In this document: in pieces, positions 25,726 through 34,860 of the stretch
Position numbering within the stretch: the first letter of the stretch is position 1
Layout of the letters: each line of letters starts with the position of its first letter
Assembly: GCA_027485165.1 (NCBI GenBank)
Contig: JAIXRN010000015.1
Span: 62,001-126,000, forward strand
Source of the DNA: Rubrivivax sp.
GTDB lineage: Bacteria > Pseudomonadota > Gammaproteobacteria > Burkholderiales > Burkholderiaceae_C
Direction of reading: 5' to 3'
Length of the DNA: 64,000 bases
The notes under the pieces: generated by a model
Told to the model about the DNA's origin: nothing
The model's database searches: none
Seen by the model: only the letters and a program-made list of their open reading frames with translations
Program-made: the position numbers and the translations under genes

Positions 25726-27456
25726 ATGGGTGACCTAAGCTTGTCTAATGTATCTGCGTGGAGTAACGCCGCCAGCTTTCATCCACATACGCCTTTGGCC
25801 ACGCCACAGGGGCTGCAGTTCAGCACCAAAGTCATCGAAGGGGTGACTGACGACGGGGCGATCGACGACGAACAGGATGAGGTGTCGTTGGACCCCTTCG
25901 CGCCAGAGCTCTCCATGCAATCGAGCGCTTGCTCTGGCGAAATGCCAACCGACAGCCAATTGCAGGCCTCTGCTGAAGCGTCAGCAGATACTGTCTCAAC
26001 GCTACTGAGACACCAAGACAAGTTGGAGGGCGATCTCAGCCGAGAGTCCTTAGAAAAGATGCTCGCCGAAAAGAAGGATTTGCCGGATGACCTTCGACAA
26101 GCAGTCAATTCTCTTTTGGCAAACCCTGAGCTTTACAACACGCTTGACGCGCAACGCGATGGCGGAAAACTCGACGGCGTCTTGGGCGTAAAGGATCTGC
26201 TCGACCTGGCAAAGAACGATCCCGCTTATCAACAGCGAGAGCTGAACAAGTCCGAGTCCTATACCCACAACTATGTGCCTTCGGATGCACCTGCCGACGC
26301 CAAGCCAAGGGAAATCACGACCCAGGACGCCGTTCGCGAGCTGTACATGTACTCGGACAGCCTCCCCAAGAAGATCGACCTGGATTCACTGAAAGCCATC
26401 GCTGATGGCACCGCAGAGGGCGGCAAGATCCCCGCCCAGGTCCGTGCGGCGGCTAAGCACCTCGTAGACAACCCTGAAGAATGGCGCTCAATGATGGGCG
26501 GCGATCGTGTGAAACGCGGGGATTTCTGCGACCGAGCCGCTAGCAATATCAACTTGTCGCCAGACAGCAGACAAGTAGCAGAAGACCTCAAGAAAGACTC
26601 TGACTTCTTCTTCAGTGAGGGCGCGATCACACGCGACCAACTAAACAAGTGGAAAGAGGACCCCAACGTCAGCGATGAACGCAAAAAGACCATCGATGCA
26701 CTCCTGAAAGACGACATGCTGTTTGGCATGCTGGACAACGCCAAAAATGGGCATTCTGGCGGCGGTTTCTTCAGCAAGTACAAGGCTGACGACGGTAAGA
26801 TCGGCAAGGGGGATCTGGACCATTTTCTGGGCAACATGACGGAGGCCAATCGAACAAGCCCGAAGCCCCCACCGCCACATGGGCCAGAAACAAAAGCCGA
26901 TGCCAACGCCGTGAACGACATGCGCGCAGGGTGGGCTGACGATCCCGATGCGAAACGACCCAAGGGGAATGGCGGATTCTTCAAAATCACGGCAAAGATT
27001 CTGGAGATTGGCAGTCGGATCGCCGACATCCAATCGGTCGTGCTCGGCGCCTTGGCCAAGATCCCGGTCTTTGGTGTGATCGCGGCTGCCGCCTCCGTCG
27101 CCATGAGCGCGTACGCCGGGGCTCTCCGCGTCGGTAAAACCGCCATTGAAGGCGGAGATGTGAAAGAAGCACTGAAGAACATGGGGCTCGACATCGCTGG
27201 GGCCGCAATAGGCGCAGTCGCCGCGCCGGGCAGTGGCAAAGCCCTCATTACCGCAGCAAGAGAGATCACCGAAGTCGCGGTAAAGGCTGGTGCACAGAAA
27301 GGCGCCAAGGCCGGGGCATCCGAGATCGCAGACCACACTGTTTTCGCAGCGGCCCCGCCTCCTCCGCCCGCTGCAGCGCCACGCGGCAGGGCCGACACAT
27401 TCGAGTCCTACACCCCGCAGGCATACTCCGATCAAGAAGATGGCGCCATTGGATAA
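25726..27456 (+). CDS. HrpF/NolX-like T3SS translocator or effector
   Basis: The 576-residue protein follows a CGGAGG ribosome-binding site. Its N-terminus is Ser/Thr/Asn-rich, as in T3SS substrates. The middle has three or four related units pairing a helical LP.DLR.AV..LL.NP segment with a D..DGGK.DG..G..DL.DL stretch (for example residues 120-160 and 325-380), the repeat style of HrpF/NolX/PopF translocon proteins. Near residues 430-520 are hydrophobic helices (VLGALAKIPVFGVIAAAASVA and LDIAGAAIGAVAAPGSG) suited to membrane insertion. Codons are less GC-rich than those of neighbouring genes. It ends in a proline run. Similarity is by pattern, not alignment, so pore formation is inferred. 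Confidence 0.68.
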   Translation: MGDLSLSNVSAWSNAASFHPHTPLATPQGLQFSTKVIEGVTDDGAIDDEQDEVSLDPFAPELSMQSSACSGEMPTDSQLQASAEASADTVSTLLRHQDKLEGDLSRESLEKMLAEKKDLPDDLRQAVNSLLANPELYNTLDAQRDGGKLDGVLGVKDLLDLAKNDPAYQQRELNKSESYTHNYVPSDAPADAKPREITTQDAVRELYMYSDSLPKKIDLDSLKAIADGTAEGGKIPAQVRAAAKHLVDNPEEWRSMMGGDRVKRGDFCDRAASNINLSPDSRQVAEDLKKDSDFFFSEGAITRDQLNKWKEDPNVSDERKKTIDALLKDDMLFGMLDNAKNGHSGGGFFSKYKADDGKIGKGDLDHFLGNMTEANRTSPKPPPPHGPETKADANAVNDMRAGWADDPDAKRPKGNGGFFKITAKILEIGSRIADIQSVVLGALAKIPVFGVIAAAASVAMSAYAGALRVGKTAIEGGDVKEALKNMGLDIAGAAIGAVAAPGSGKALITAAREITEVAVKAGAQKGAKAGASEIADHTVFAAAPPPPPAAAPRGRADTFESYTPQAYSDQEDGAIG

Positions 27457-27789
27457 CCTCAGTAGTCCGCTTTCAATAACCCCAGGATCCGTATTAATCC
27501 CAGCGATTTACGCGGATGCCGATGGTTCTAACGACGTGCTTGAGGCGCCATTGAGGCAGTTCCCTGCAATGCGCATCGAGGTGGCTAATGGGTCCGAAGC
27601 CTGAGAAGTCGACGGGCGCCCATGGCCTGTTCCGCACGGGAGGGGTCAACCTGAGGCAGTGGCGTCACGAACTTGGTCAGCTGGCCGAACTGATCGACCG
27701 GCAGGCCTTTGCCAATGAGGGGAGCCGCCCCAGGCGCACAAGTCCTTGGCTTGGTCCTCTTCGGCCTGCCTGACTTCTGGCGGACCTCG

Positions 27790-28258
27790 GCGTGAATGGC
27801 GCGCTTCTTTGCCGGCCAGGCCTCGTCACTCAGACGCCCCGAGCCCGGCTGGCTGGGCCGGCGCGGCTCCTGGCGACGCCTGTGCTCGAAGTACGCGCTG
27901 ACGCTCACGCCCAGCACCCAGAATCTCAGGCTCACCGGCCAGCTCTCGTTCATCGTGCAGATACGGGCGTACTTTGCAGAACTTCCTGCGCAAAGGACTC
28001 CGCCGCTCTCTTCGCCGTGTCGCCCACCATCGTCGCGCGCGCCAATTCCGCACGCAGCCTGGCCAGCTCCATCTGCCACGGCGTCACCTGACGAGAGCCC
28101 TCGCCGCCAAGCTGCCTCTGCTTGCTAGTACGCACCCGGTTGCTCGGGCTGGCCGTCGGGATGCCCAGCACCTTGGCCGTCATTTCACCCGACGGCTCCA
28201 TCTTGACCCGTCTGACGGCCCCCTGCGGCTTTCGCCCCTGGCGGTAAGGGCGATTCAT
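27790..28258 (-). mobile_element. IS3-family element remnant (orfA/orfB fragments)
   Basis: Minus-strand frames contain TPWQMELARLRAELARATMV and AESFAQEVL, the end of an IS3 orfA, followed in another frame by KYARICTMNESWPVSLRFWV, LGVSVSAYFEHRRRQ and then RAIHAEVRQ, the beginning of orfB. Both are frameshifted and truncated, and no DDE core remains. The remnant fills most of the 730-bp gap between the translocator gene and sctU; I see nothing else in 27,457-27,790. Confidence 0.75.
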
Positions 28259-29318
28259 CCAGCACCAAGTAGCTTGCTTCGCATTCGAGCATGTAATCGA
28301 CTACCGCGAACAAAAGCGCCGTCGCTGATAACGTAGGGGCGGGAACAAACCGCCCCGCCTTGCCCGTGGCAAACAAGGTTCTGGCCAGCCACACATGACG
28401 AATCACCGGGATGCCCAATGACTGAGCGCGCGCGATCATCGCCTTGGCGGTTTCGGCATGCCCCTTGGCGCACACCATCGGTACTGTCACCTCGCCTGCC
28501 TTGTAGAACAAAGCCACGGCAAAGTGAGTGGGGTTGACCACCACCGCGTTGGCTGTGCCGGTGGCCTGAACGGGGTCGGAGTTCAGGATTTCCATCGCAA
28601 TCTGCTTGCGTTGGCCCTTGATCATCGGGTCACCTTCGCTCTGCTTGTACTCCTTGATGATTTCGTCCAGGCTCATCTTTAGGCTCTTGTTGTGTGCATG
28701 ACGCTGCAGAAACACGTCGATCACCGCAAATCCCAACGTGGCTCCCATCAGCGTGCGAAAGAGGCCATGCACTACCGCCACGCACGAGTCGTAAATGTGG
28801 GAGACATCGCTCCCGGCCAGGGACACCATGCCAGCCAGCTCCGAGCGCACCACCAGCCAGCTCAGTGTGCAGATCAGTGCCAGCTTGAGCAGACTCAAGC
28901 CGATCTCCTTGAGCTTCTTGGGTGAGAACAGGTTCTTGGCCGCGCCCAACGGGTCAAGCTTCTTGAGGTCGGGTGTAAGCGACTCGGGTGCCATCAGCAC
29001 CCCAAACTGGCCCCAAAACCCCATGGTCGCCAGCAGCGGCACCATCAAGGCAAACACTGCCGCTGGCAGCAGAAGCACGAATAAGCTACTGGGCAGGGTT
29101 TGCAGCAGCAGCGACTGAAAGTTGCTTTCGTTCCAGCGCAGCGACAGATCGAACAACTGCGCCAAGCTGCGTCGGCAGCCGGCCTCCATCGCAAAGGCCA
29201 CTTCGGCCACCGGCCAGATGATCAGACACTTAGCGAAGTCCTTGCTACTGGGCACTTGCCCCTTCTTGCGCGCATCTTCGATCTTCTTTGGCGTTGGGTC
29301 GTGGGTTTTCTCGCTCAT
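28185..29318 (-). CDS. sctU: T3SS export switch protein SctU
   Basis: A 377-residue FlhB/YscU/HrcU homologue with four transmembrane helices in the first 210 residues, then a cytoplasmic domain with the autocleavage motif NPTH (VVVNPTHFAVAL) near residue 263. Cleavage between Asn and Pro switches substrate class from needle to translocators. The start MSEKTHDPTPKK is typical, and its ATG overlaps the sctT stop by 4 bp. It ends in a Gly/Ala tail that runs up to the IS3 remnant, so the last 25 residues may be altered by the insertion. Confidence 0.95.
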   Translation of the reverse strand: MSEKTHDPTPKKIEDARKKGQVPSSKDFAKCLIIWPVAEVAFAMEAGCRRSLAQLFDLSLRWNESNFQSLLLQTLPSSLFVLLLPAAVFALMVPLLATMGFWGQFGVLMAPESLTPDLKKLDPLGAAKNLFSPKKLKEIGLSLLKLALICTLSWLVVRSELAGMVSLAGSDVSHIYDSCVAVVHGLFRTLMGATLGFAVIDVFLQRHAHNKSLKMSLDEIIKEYKQSEGDPMIKGQRKQIAMEILNSDPVQATGTANAVVVNPTHFAVALFYKAGEVTVPMVCAKGHAETAKAMIARAQSLGIPVIRHVWLARTLFATGKAGRFVPAPTLSATALLFAVVDYMLECEASYLVLDESPLPPGAKAAGGRQTGQDGAVG

Positions 29319-30103
29319 CGCGGCACCGGCAGCTGGCCGAACAAGATCGCGATCAGGTCCAGTTGCCGGGCAAAGTCGTTGCCCGCGTGGTAGGCCAGGG
29401 TTGGCCAATACAACAGCAGCACCACGAGGCCGACCAGGCACTTGATGGGGTTGGCGGCGGTGGTCAGCTGCAGGTTGGGCGCAGCCACCGAGAACACCCC
29501 AAAGGCCGCATCCACCAGCAACAGCGGCAAAAGCACCGGAACCGAATAGATCACGATGTGCGACATGAACTGCCCAAACCGAAGCATCAACTCAGCGGTT
29601 GGCAGGTCGAGCATGGGCGACACAAGGGTGCTGGCAGGCCACCCGGCGTAGCTGTCGAGCAGAACCCGGCAAAAGTTCAAGTACAGCCCGGCCTCGACCA
29701 TTACCATGATCAAGGCATTGATCAGTAAGCCGCCCGTTGCGCTAGCGTCCTGATCGAGCGAGGCATTGCTGTTCTGCACCTGCACCGTTGTGCGTTGGTT
29801 ATCAAACAAGGCGCCCACCGACTGCACGGCCCAGATTGGCAAGGCCAACATCACCCCCAGAGCGGCACCAATGGCAGCCTCCTTGAAGGCCAGCACTGCC
29901 AACAGGGCCGGGTCGAGCGATGCTTGCTTGAGGGCAAAAAAAGTCGGCACCACCGCGGGCAGCGCCAGGCCGATGCACACCGCACTGCGTGCAAACCCGG
30001 TGAGCGAACGCGTCCCAAAACCGGGCAGGATCGCCAGGCATACAAAGGCCCGCGGCGTGATCAGCGCCAGTGCCATCAAGGCGATATTGATATCGACAAT
30101 CAT
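29315..30103 (-). CDS. sctT: T3SS export apparatus protein SctT
   Basis: A 262-residue FliR/YscT/HrcT homologue with six hydrophobic helices. The family-typical central stretch reads GVMLALPIWAVQSVGALFDN QRT, and the C-terminal part has PVLLPLLLVDAAFGVFSVAAP. It is part of the export gate with SctR and SctS. The gene lies between sctS (43-bp gap) and sctU (4-bp overlap). Confidence 0.95.
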   Translation of the reverse strand: MIVDINIALMALALITPRAFVCLAILPGFGTRSLTGFARSAVCIGLALPAVVPTFFALKQASLDPALLAVLAFKEAAIGAALGVMLALPIWAVQSVGALFDNQRTTVQVQNSNASLDQDASATGGLLINALIMVMVEAGLYLNFCRVLLDSYAGWPASTLVSPMLDLPTAELMLRFGQFMSHIVIYSVPVLLPLLLVDAAFGVFSVAAPNLQLTTAANPIKCLVGLVVLLLYWPTLAYHAGNDFARQLDLIAILFGQLPVPR

Positions 30104-30146
30104 CGGCTGCGCGCTTTGGGAGGCCGATGCAACAGAGGCTGGGACC

Positions 30147-30410
30147 TCAACGGCCGACGCTACTGATGAGGTCCAAACAGCGTACTGTCAGCGCGAGCAC
30201 CTCGCCCCCGATCCAGCGCCCGGTGCCTATCAGCACCACCGACACCACCACCACCTTGATCACATAGGGCAGGGTCTGGTCCTGAATCTGCGTCAGCGCC
30301 TGTACCAGCGAGATGGCCACGCCAGTGAGCGTGGCCGCCAGCAGCGCCGGGGCCGACAGAACCACGGTCAGCCAGAGGGCCTGCTTGAACAACACCAGGG
30401 ATTCAGCCAT
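30147..30410 (-). CDS. sctS: T3SS export apparatus protein SctS
   Basis: An 87-residue FliQ/YscS/HrcS homologue with two transmembrane helices (LTVVLSAPALLAATLTGVAIS and PYVIKVVVVSVVLIGTG) around the conserved loop LVQALTQIQDQTLP. It is an export-gate subunit. Gene order R-S-T-U is kept. Confidence 0.95.
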   Translation of the reverse strand: MAESLVLFKQALWLTVVLSAPALLAATLTGVAISLVQALTQIQDQTLPYVIKVVVVSVVLIGTGRWIGGEVLALTVRCLDLISSVGR

Positions 30411-30422
30411 GTTGCCCGCTAC

Positions 30423-31109
30423 TCATACGACTTGGTACGACAAGGCCAGCGCATGCAGCAGCCGGCTCCAGCCGTCCACCATGATGAACAGCAGCATTTT
30501 TAGCGGAACCGTCAACACCGTGGCCTGCACCGACTGCATCCCGATTGCCATCAACAGATTGGAAACCAGCAAGTCGATTACCACGAAGGGGATGTAGATC
30601 AAGAACCCGATCTCAAAGCCCGCTTGCAATTCGCTGATGACGAAAGCCGGCAGCAGAATCAGAAAGTCTGAGCTGGTTGCGGCCTTGGCCATATCCGGGG
30701 GCCACAGCCGGCGGGCGTTGTCCAACATCGCCTCGCGCTGGCTGGGCCCTGCATAGCGCAGCATGAAGGCGCGGATGGGCTCGGCCACCGTCTGCATCTG
30801 CTTGAGCATGGTGCCCGCCGTGCGGGGCTGGCCCGCCCCTGGCGTCGAATCGGCGCTCGAAAACGCTACCAACTCTGTGGCGACGGCCTGCAGGGTGGGC
30901 GCCATCACGAAAGCCGTCATGGCCAACGCGATGCCGTAGATCGCCAAGGTGGGAGGCACCTGCTGCACGCCGATGGCATTGCGCAACACGACCAGTACAA
31001 GCGCAATCTTCAAGAACGAGGTGGTTGTCACCACGGTCAACGGCACCAGGGACAGCGCGGCAATGGCCAGCGCCATGCCGAGCAGGTCAGGGCTCCCAGT
31101 CGGATTCAT
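30423..31109 (-). CDS. sctR: T3SS export apparatus protein SctR
   Basis: A 228-residue FliP/YscR/HrcR homologue. It contains the signatures TSFLKIALVLVVLRNAIGVQQVPP and FVISELQAGFEIGFLIYIPF VVIDLLVSNLLMAIGM, with four membrane helices. Its start overlaps the sctQ stop by 4 bp. Confidence 0.96.
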   Translation of the reverse strand: MNPTGSPDLLGMALAIAALSLVPLTVVTTTSFLKIALVLVVLRNAIGVQQVPPTLAIYGIALAMTAFVMAPTLQAVATELVAFSSADSTPGAGQPRTAGTMLKQMQTVAEPIRAFMLRYAGPSQREAMLDNARRLWPPDMAKAATSSDFLILLPAFVISELQAGFEIGFLIYIPFVVIDLLVSNLLMAIGMQSVQATVLTVPLKMLLFIMVDGWSRLLHALALSYQVV

Positions 31110-32203
31110 CCGGCCGCATTCCAGTGGAGCAGCTGCACGGCAGCCTGGCCGTCTACATCCACCAGCTCACCCAGCCCGACCGGCCGACCGCCGATGCGCA
31201 CCGTGACCCTCCCCGCTGCAGGCCGCTGAGCGATTTCGAGCACCGATCCCGGGCCGAGACGGGCCAGTTCGCCCAGGCTCAGGCGCAGCATGCCCACGTC
31301 GAACTGCAGGCACAGGGGCACGCTGTCCAGCGTGTGCAGCGTGTGCTCTGCATCGGGATCGGCATCGGGATCGGCAAAGTTCTCCTCGTCCGTGTCAGGC
31401 GTATCCGGCGCATCGAAGTCTTGTTCGTTCATCAACAGTCCTTGTTCGGTCAAAGTCACGTGCCAGGCGTAACGGCCGATCCGCCAACGGCCCTGGCCAT
31501 GCACATCGAACAGGCCATCGCTGGGCAGGATCAACGTACCCGCGCACAAATCGGCCACCCGGCCACGCGGCAGCACGTGGCGGGCAACCACCGCCGGGCG
31601 GCACAGGTGGGCCAGTTCAAACACGGGTTGCCAGCGCAACACGCCGCTGGTCGATTGCGCAAGCCACACTTGCCAGGTGTCAGCCAAGGCCCAGGCATGG
31701 GTGGTGAGCCGGTGGTCTTCGGTTCGCAGACTCAGCTGGAGTGCACACCATGGACCTGCTGGCTTCGGGGGGTCCAGTGCGCCGAGGTTCGGTGTGCCAG
31801 CGTTCAGCAGCGCGGGGTCGGGCTCGATCTGCGAAAAGGTGCTGCCCCATGCCTCGGGCAGGGCCGCGGCCGCGCTTTCGTGCAACCACGCTGTCAAGCC
31901 CGGGTCGCTGGGAGCGGCGTCGAGTGCTACGCCAGTCAGCGCCAGGATCCAACGCAGTCCGTCCGCCAGCAGCAAGGTGCCGGCTTGGCCATGCAGTGCC
32001 AGGCAGCATGCCGGCGGACCCTCGTGGGCAGTAGCGGTGGCCAGTCTGAAGTCGAGGCGGCCCTGCAACTCGGGCAGGTCTTTCGACAGGCCCACCCCCA
32101 CCACGCGGCTGAGAGCCGCGGTGGAAGCATCGACACGGCGCGCAGGCCAGGCTGGCCAGCGCGGTGCAGCAGTGGCGGCGTCGACGGACGTTGGCGGGTT
32201 CAT
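31106..32203 (-). CDS. sctQ: T3SS cytoplasmic sorting-platform protein SctQ
   Basis: A 365-residue protein with the C-terminal SPOA/FliN-like domain of SctQ: LCLQFDVGMLRLSLGELARL, PGSVLEIAQRP and VTVRIGGRPVGLGELVDVDG. The N-terminal 250 residues are poorly conserved, as usual. It is a single full-length protein, not split into QA and QB as in Pseudomonas syringae. SctQ forms the pods under the export gate that receive substrates. It sits 7 bp after sctP and overlaps sctR. Confidence 0.9.
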   Translation of the reverse strand: MNPPTSVDAATAAPRWPAWPARRVDASTAALSRVVGVGLSKDLPELQGRLDFRLATATAHEGPPACCLALHGQAGTLLLADGLRWILALTGVALDAAPSDPGLTAWLHESAAAALPEAWGSTFSQIEPDPALLNAGTPNLGALDPPKPAGPWCALQLSLRTEDHRLTTHAWALADTWQVWLAQSTSGVLRWQPVFELAHLCRPAVVARHVLPRGRVADLCAGTLILPSDGLFDVHGQGRWRIGRYAWHVTLTEQGLLMNEQDFDAPDTPDTDEENFADPDADPDAEHTLHTLDSVPLCLQFDVGMLRLSLGELARLGPGSVLEIAQRPAAGRVTVRIGGRPVGLGELVDVDGQAAVQLLHWNAAG

Positions 32204-32210
32204 CTGTCGC

Positions 32211-32864
32211 TCAGTCCAGGCTCAGGTCGACCGGCTTGCCACATCGATGCGACAGGTACTGCTCAATGTGCCGACGAGAAGCGCCAAGACGTGCCTCGAG
32301 CTTGAACTGCGGGCTGCTAAGGAACACCAGCGCACGCTGCGCATCCTGATGAAACACCGCATTGATGCGCGCACCTCCAGGCATCAACAGATCAAAGCCA
32401 GCCTCCGTGGGTGCGCCTTGCAGCTCCTTGGCCAGGCGCTGGGCCAACAGTTCTGCTTCGGTCTGTACCGCGGCGTCGGTGTGCTGCAGCATCTGCAGGG
32501 CGTTTGCCGCGGGCTGCCCCGCGCGGTCTGCCTCGGGGCTGGAAGCAAGGTCGGGGTCAGGTGGGCAGTGATGGCCGCCCTGGCCGTCGTGCTCCTGTTG
32601 GTCCTGATGCAAGCGGGTGCGGAATGGCTCGCGCCAATCGTCTGCGGGCCCGCCCAGGTCGGCGTCCTGGCGGCTTGGCGGCTCAGTCGCCTCGCCACGA
32701 CGTGCAAGCGCTGTCGCTGCCTGGCGTGCCATCGCGCGCTGGTGGGCATGGAGGGCGGCGCGAAAGGCCTGCTGATCCTGGCCCGCCGGCGGCTGCACCG
32801 GACGGGGCGGAATCGGGGGCAGGGCTGCAAGCTTCAAGGTACTCACCGGAGCCGCCATCGTCAT
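32211..32864 (-). CDS. sctP: Probable T3SS needle-length/substrate-switch protein SctP
   Basis: The 217-residue protein has a disordered, proline- and glutamine-rich N-terminus and a folded C-terminal domain (FDLLMPGGARINAVFHQDAQ, ALVFLSSPQFKLEARL). This is the usual plan of SctP/HrpP/HpaP: secreted disordered ruler plus switch domain that contacts SctU. Sequence conservation is weak, so the call rests on position between sctO and sctQ and on domain plan. Its start overlaps sctO by 4 bp. Confidence 0.72.
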   Translation of the reverse strand: MTMAAPVSTLKLAALPPIPPRPVQPPAGQDQQAFRAALHAHQRAMARQAATALARRGEATEPPSRQDADLGGPADDWREPFRTRLHQDQQEHDGQGGHHCPPDPDLASSPEADRAGQPAANALQMLQHTDAAVQTEAELLAQRLAKELQGAPTEAGFDLLMPGGARINAVFHQDAQRALVFLSSPQFKLEARLGASRRHIEQYLSHRCGKPVDLSLD

Positions 32865-33364
32865 TCCTTGGGTTGGAGGGCCAGCAGCTCATCGCGCCAC
32901 AGGCTGAGTTTTTCGCAGGCCCGCTGGGCCAGACGCAGGTTCTGCTGGGTGGTGCGCCGGTCCTGGCGCGCCTGGCGAAGACGGTGTACGGCCTGCCGGG
33001 CTGCGGCACGTCGCTCGTCGGTGTGGTCGCGGCGGCGCTGGTAGTCGGCCTTGGCCCGCAGCAGTTCGGCGGAGCTGATCCACATCTGCTTGAAGGCGGT
33101 CATCGTGTCGCGCCAGAAGCGGGTCGCCTGCTCGCTCGCCGCGCGCACTTCGGCGATGGCGGCATGCACGGCCGCCTTGGCGTCTTCGCAGGTGCGGCGG
33201 GCCCGCACGCAGTCGGCCTCGGCACGCTGCACCCTTTGGCTGCGGATGCTCATCAGCGTGCCCAGGGTGCGGTCGGGCCGGGGCAGCTCGGCCACTTCGA
33301 CTGGCTCGCGGCGCGACCTGCGCGGCTTGTGCCCAGAGTCTGCAGCGGTCCGGGCCAAGGTCAC
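32861..33364 (-). CDS. sctO: T3SS stalk protein SctO
   Basis: A 167-residue, highly charged protein predicted to be a long alpha-helical coiled coil from about residue 35 to the end (Arg/Ala/Glu heptads such as RAEADCVRARRTCEDAKAAV). This is the FliJ/YscO/HrpO architecture, a stalk linking the ATPase SctN to the gate SctV. Position after sctN and 4-bp overlaps on both sides support the call; sequence identity in this family is always low. Confidence 0.8.
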   Translation of the reverse strand: MTLARTAADSGHKPRRSRREPVEVAELPRPDRTLGTLMSIRSQRVQRAEADCVRARRTCEDAKAAVHAAIAEVRAASEQATRFWRDTMTAFKQMWISSAELLRAKADYQRRRDHTDERRAAARQAVHRLRQARQDRRTTQQNLRLAQRACEKLSLWRDELLALQPKE

Positions 33365-34860
33365 GATCCATTGCCCAGGCGGGCGAGCCGGTCCAGTGTG
33401 TCGGCCAGGGGCACACTGTCGCGAGTGTCTTGCTGCAAGAACGCCAGGTGTTGCGCCCGCTCGGCCACCGCGCGGTCAGACAGCGGATCCGCACCGGGCT
33501 TGAACTCGCCCAGGCGAATGAGCATTTCCAGTTCCTGGTAGCGCGACAACAGCCGGCGCAGGCCACCAGCCGCCCGCCGATGCGCGCTTTCAGTCACATT
33601 GCCCATGGTTCGACTGATCGAGGCCAGCACATCGATTGCCGGGTAGTGGCCCTGTTCGGCCAGCTTCTTGCTGAGCACGAAGTGTCCGTCTAGCAGCGAA
33701 CGCGCCTCGTCACCAATGGGGTCAGACGAGTTGTCGCCATCCACCAGCACGGTGTACATCGCCGAGATCGCGCCCTCGTCGGTGCGCCCGGCACGCTCGA
33801 TCAGGCGCGGCAGCATGGTGTACACCGAAGGCGTGAATCCCCCGCGCGCAGGGGGTTCACCAGCGGCCAGCCCAATCTCGCGCTGTGCACGTGCAAAGCG
33901 GGTCAGCGAATCGACCAGCAGCAGCACGCGCAGGCCCTTGCTTCGAAAGGCCTCGGCTACTGCCGTGGCCGAGAAGGCCGCTCGAGAGCGCTCCATCGAG
34001 GTCCGGTCCGAGGTGGCCACCACGATGATGGTCTTGCGCACCAGAGCAGGGTCGAGCTCGTGTTCCAGAAACTCATTCAGCTCGCGCCCGCGTTCTCCGA
34101 TGAGACCGAACACGATGACATCGGCCTGGCAGCCCCGGGCAATCGCGGCCATCAGCGTGGTCTTCCCGCAGCCCGGGCCGGCGAACACCCCCACGCGCTG
34201 ACCCACCCCCATGGTCAGAAGGCTGTCGAGGGCGCGGATTCCAGTGGGCAGGGGCTCATCGATGCGTGGCCGCTCGTGCGCGGCCGGGGCGTCGCGCACC
34301 ACGGGCACCCGCATGCGCCAGCCAGCGTCTTCGCTCGCCGGCGGCGCATCTTTGGCCCGAAACTGAAAGCGCCCGAAACCATCGAGAACGGTGCCCAACA
34401 GATGAGGACCCACCTCGATGTCCAGACTGCGCCGCAAGGGCACGACCCGGGTTCGGCTCGACACGCCTTCAAGCGGGCTCAACGCCGCCAGCAAGGTGGC
34501 GTGGGCCGTGAAACCCACCACCTCGGCCAGCATGATTTGCTTGCTCTGCGCTGCAGTGGCTGTGCCGCGACGGGCGGCTTCGAGCGCGGCCGCTCCATCG
34601 TCGCTGCCCAGCGCGCAAAGCTCGCCCACCTGCACCGCCGGCACGCTGGCCTCGATCAGCGTACCCAAAACCTGGGTCACACGGCCCCACTCGCGTAACC
34701 CGGGCCGCGGCGTCAGGCGCTCGCGCAGCCGCGCCGCCAGCGCCGCTGGTGCCAGTTCTGGTGCGACGGACAGCCCAGGCGAGACGCATGCGCCTGACGG
34801 TGGTAACGACCCTGGCGCGGCCATCGGCACCGGCACTGCCAGTACCGCCTCGGCGTTCAA
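33361..34860 (-). CDS. sctN: T3SS ATPase SctN
   Basis: A 499-residue FliI/HrcN ATPase. The P-loop AGPGCGKTT is near residue 228 and the family signature LLVDSLTRFARAQREIGLA near 310. The motor strips chaperones and unfolds substrates at the sorting platform. The frame opens with a TTG that overlaps the sctD stop (TTGA), consistent with coupled translation; an ATG 12 codons further in (34,824) is an alternative. The N-terminus is about 50 residues longer than usual and Pro/Ala-rich. Confidence 0.95.
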   Translation of the reverse strand: MNAEAVLAVPVPMAAPGSLPPSGACVSPGLSVAPELAPAALAARLRERLTPRPGLREWGRVTQVLGTLIEASVPAVQVGELCALGSDDGAAALEAARRGTATAAQSKQIMLAEVVGFTAHATLLAALSPLEGVSSRTRVVPLRRSLDIEVGPHLLGTVLDGFGRFQFRAKDAPPASEDAGWRMRVPVVRDAPAAHERPRIDEPLPTGIRALDSLLTMGVGQRVGVFAGPGCGKTTLMAAIARGCQADVIVFGLIGERGRELNEFLEHELDPALVRKTIIVVATSDRTSMERSRAAFSATAVAEAFRSKGLRVLLLVDSLTRFARAQREIGLAAGEPPARGGFTPSVYTMLPRLIERAGRTDEGAISAMYTVLVDGDNSSDPIGDEARSLLDGHFVLSKKLAEQGHYPAIDVLASISRTMGNVTESAHRRAAGGLRRLLSRYQELEMLIRLGEFKPGADPLSDRAVAERAQHLAFLQQDTRDSVPLADTLDRLARLGNGS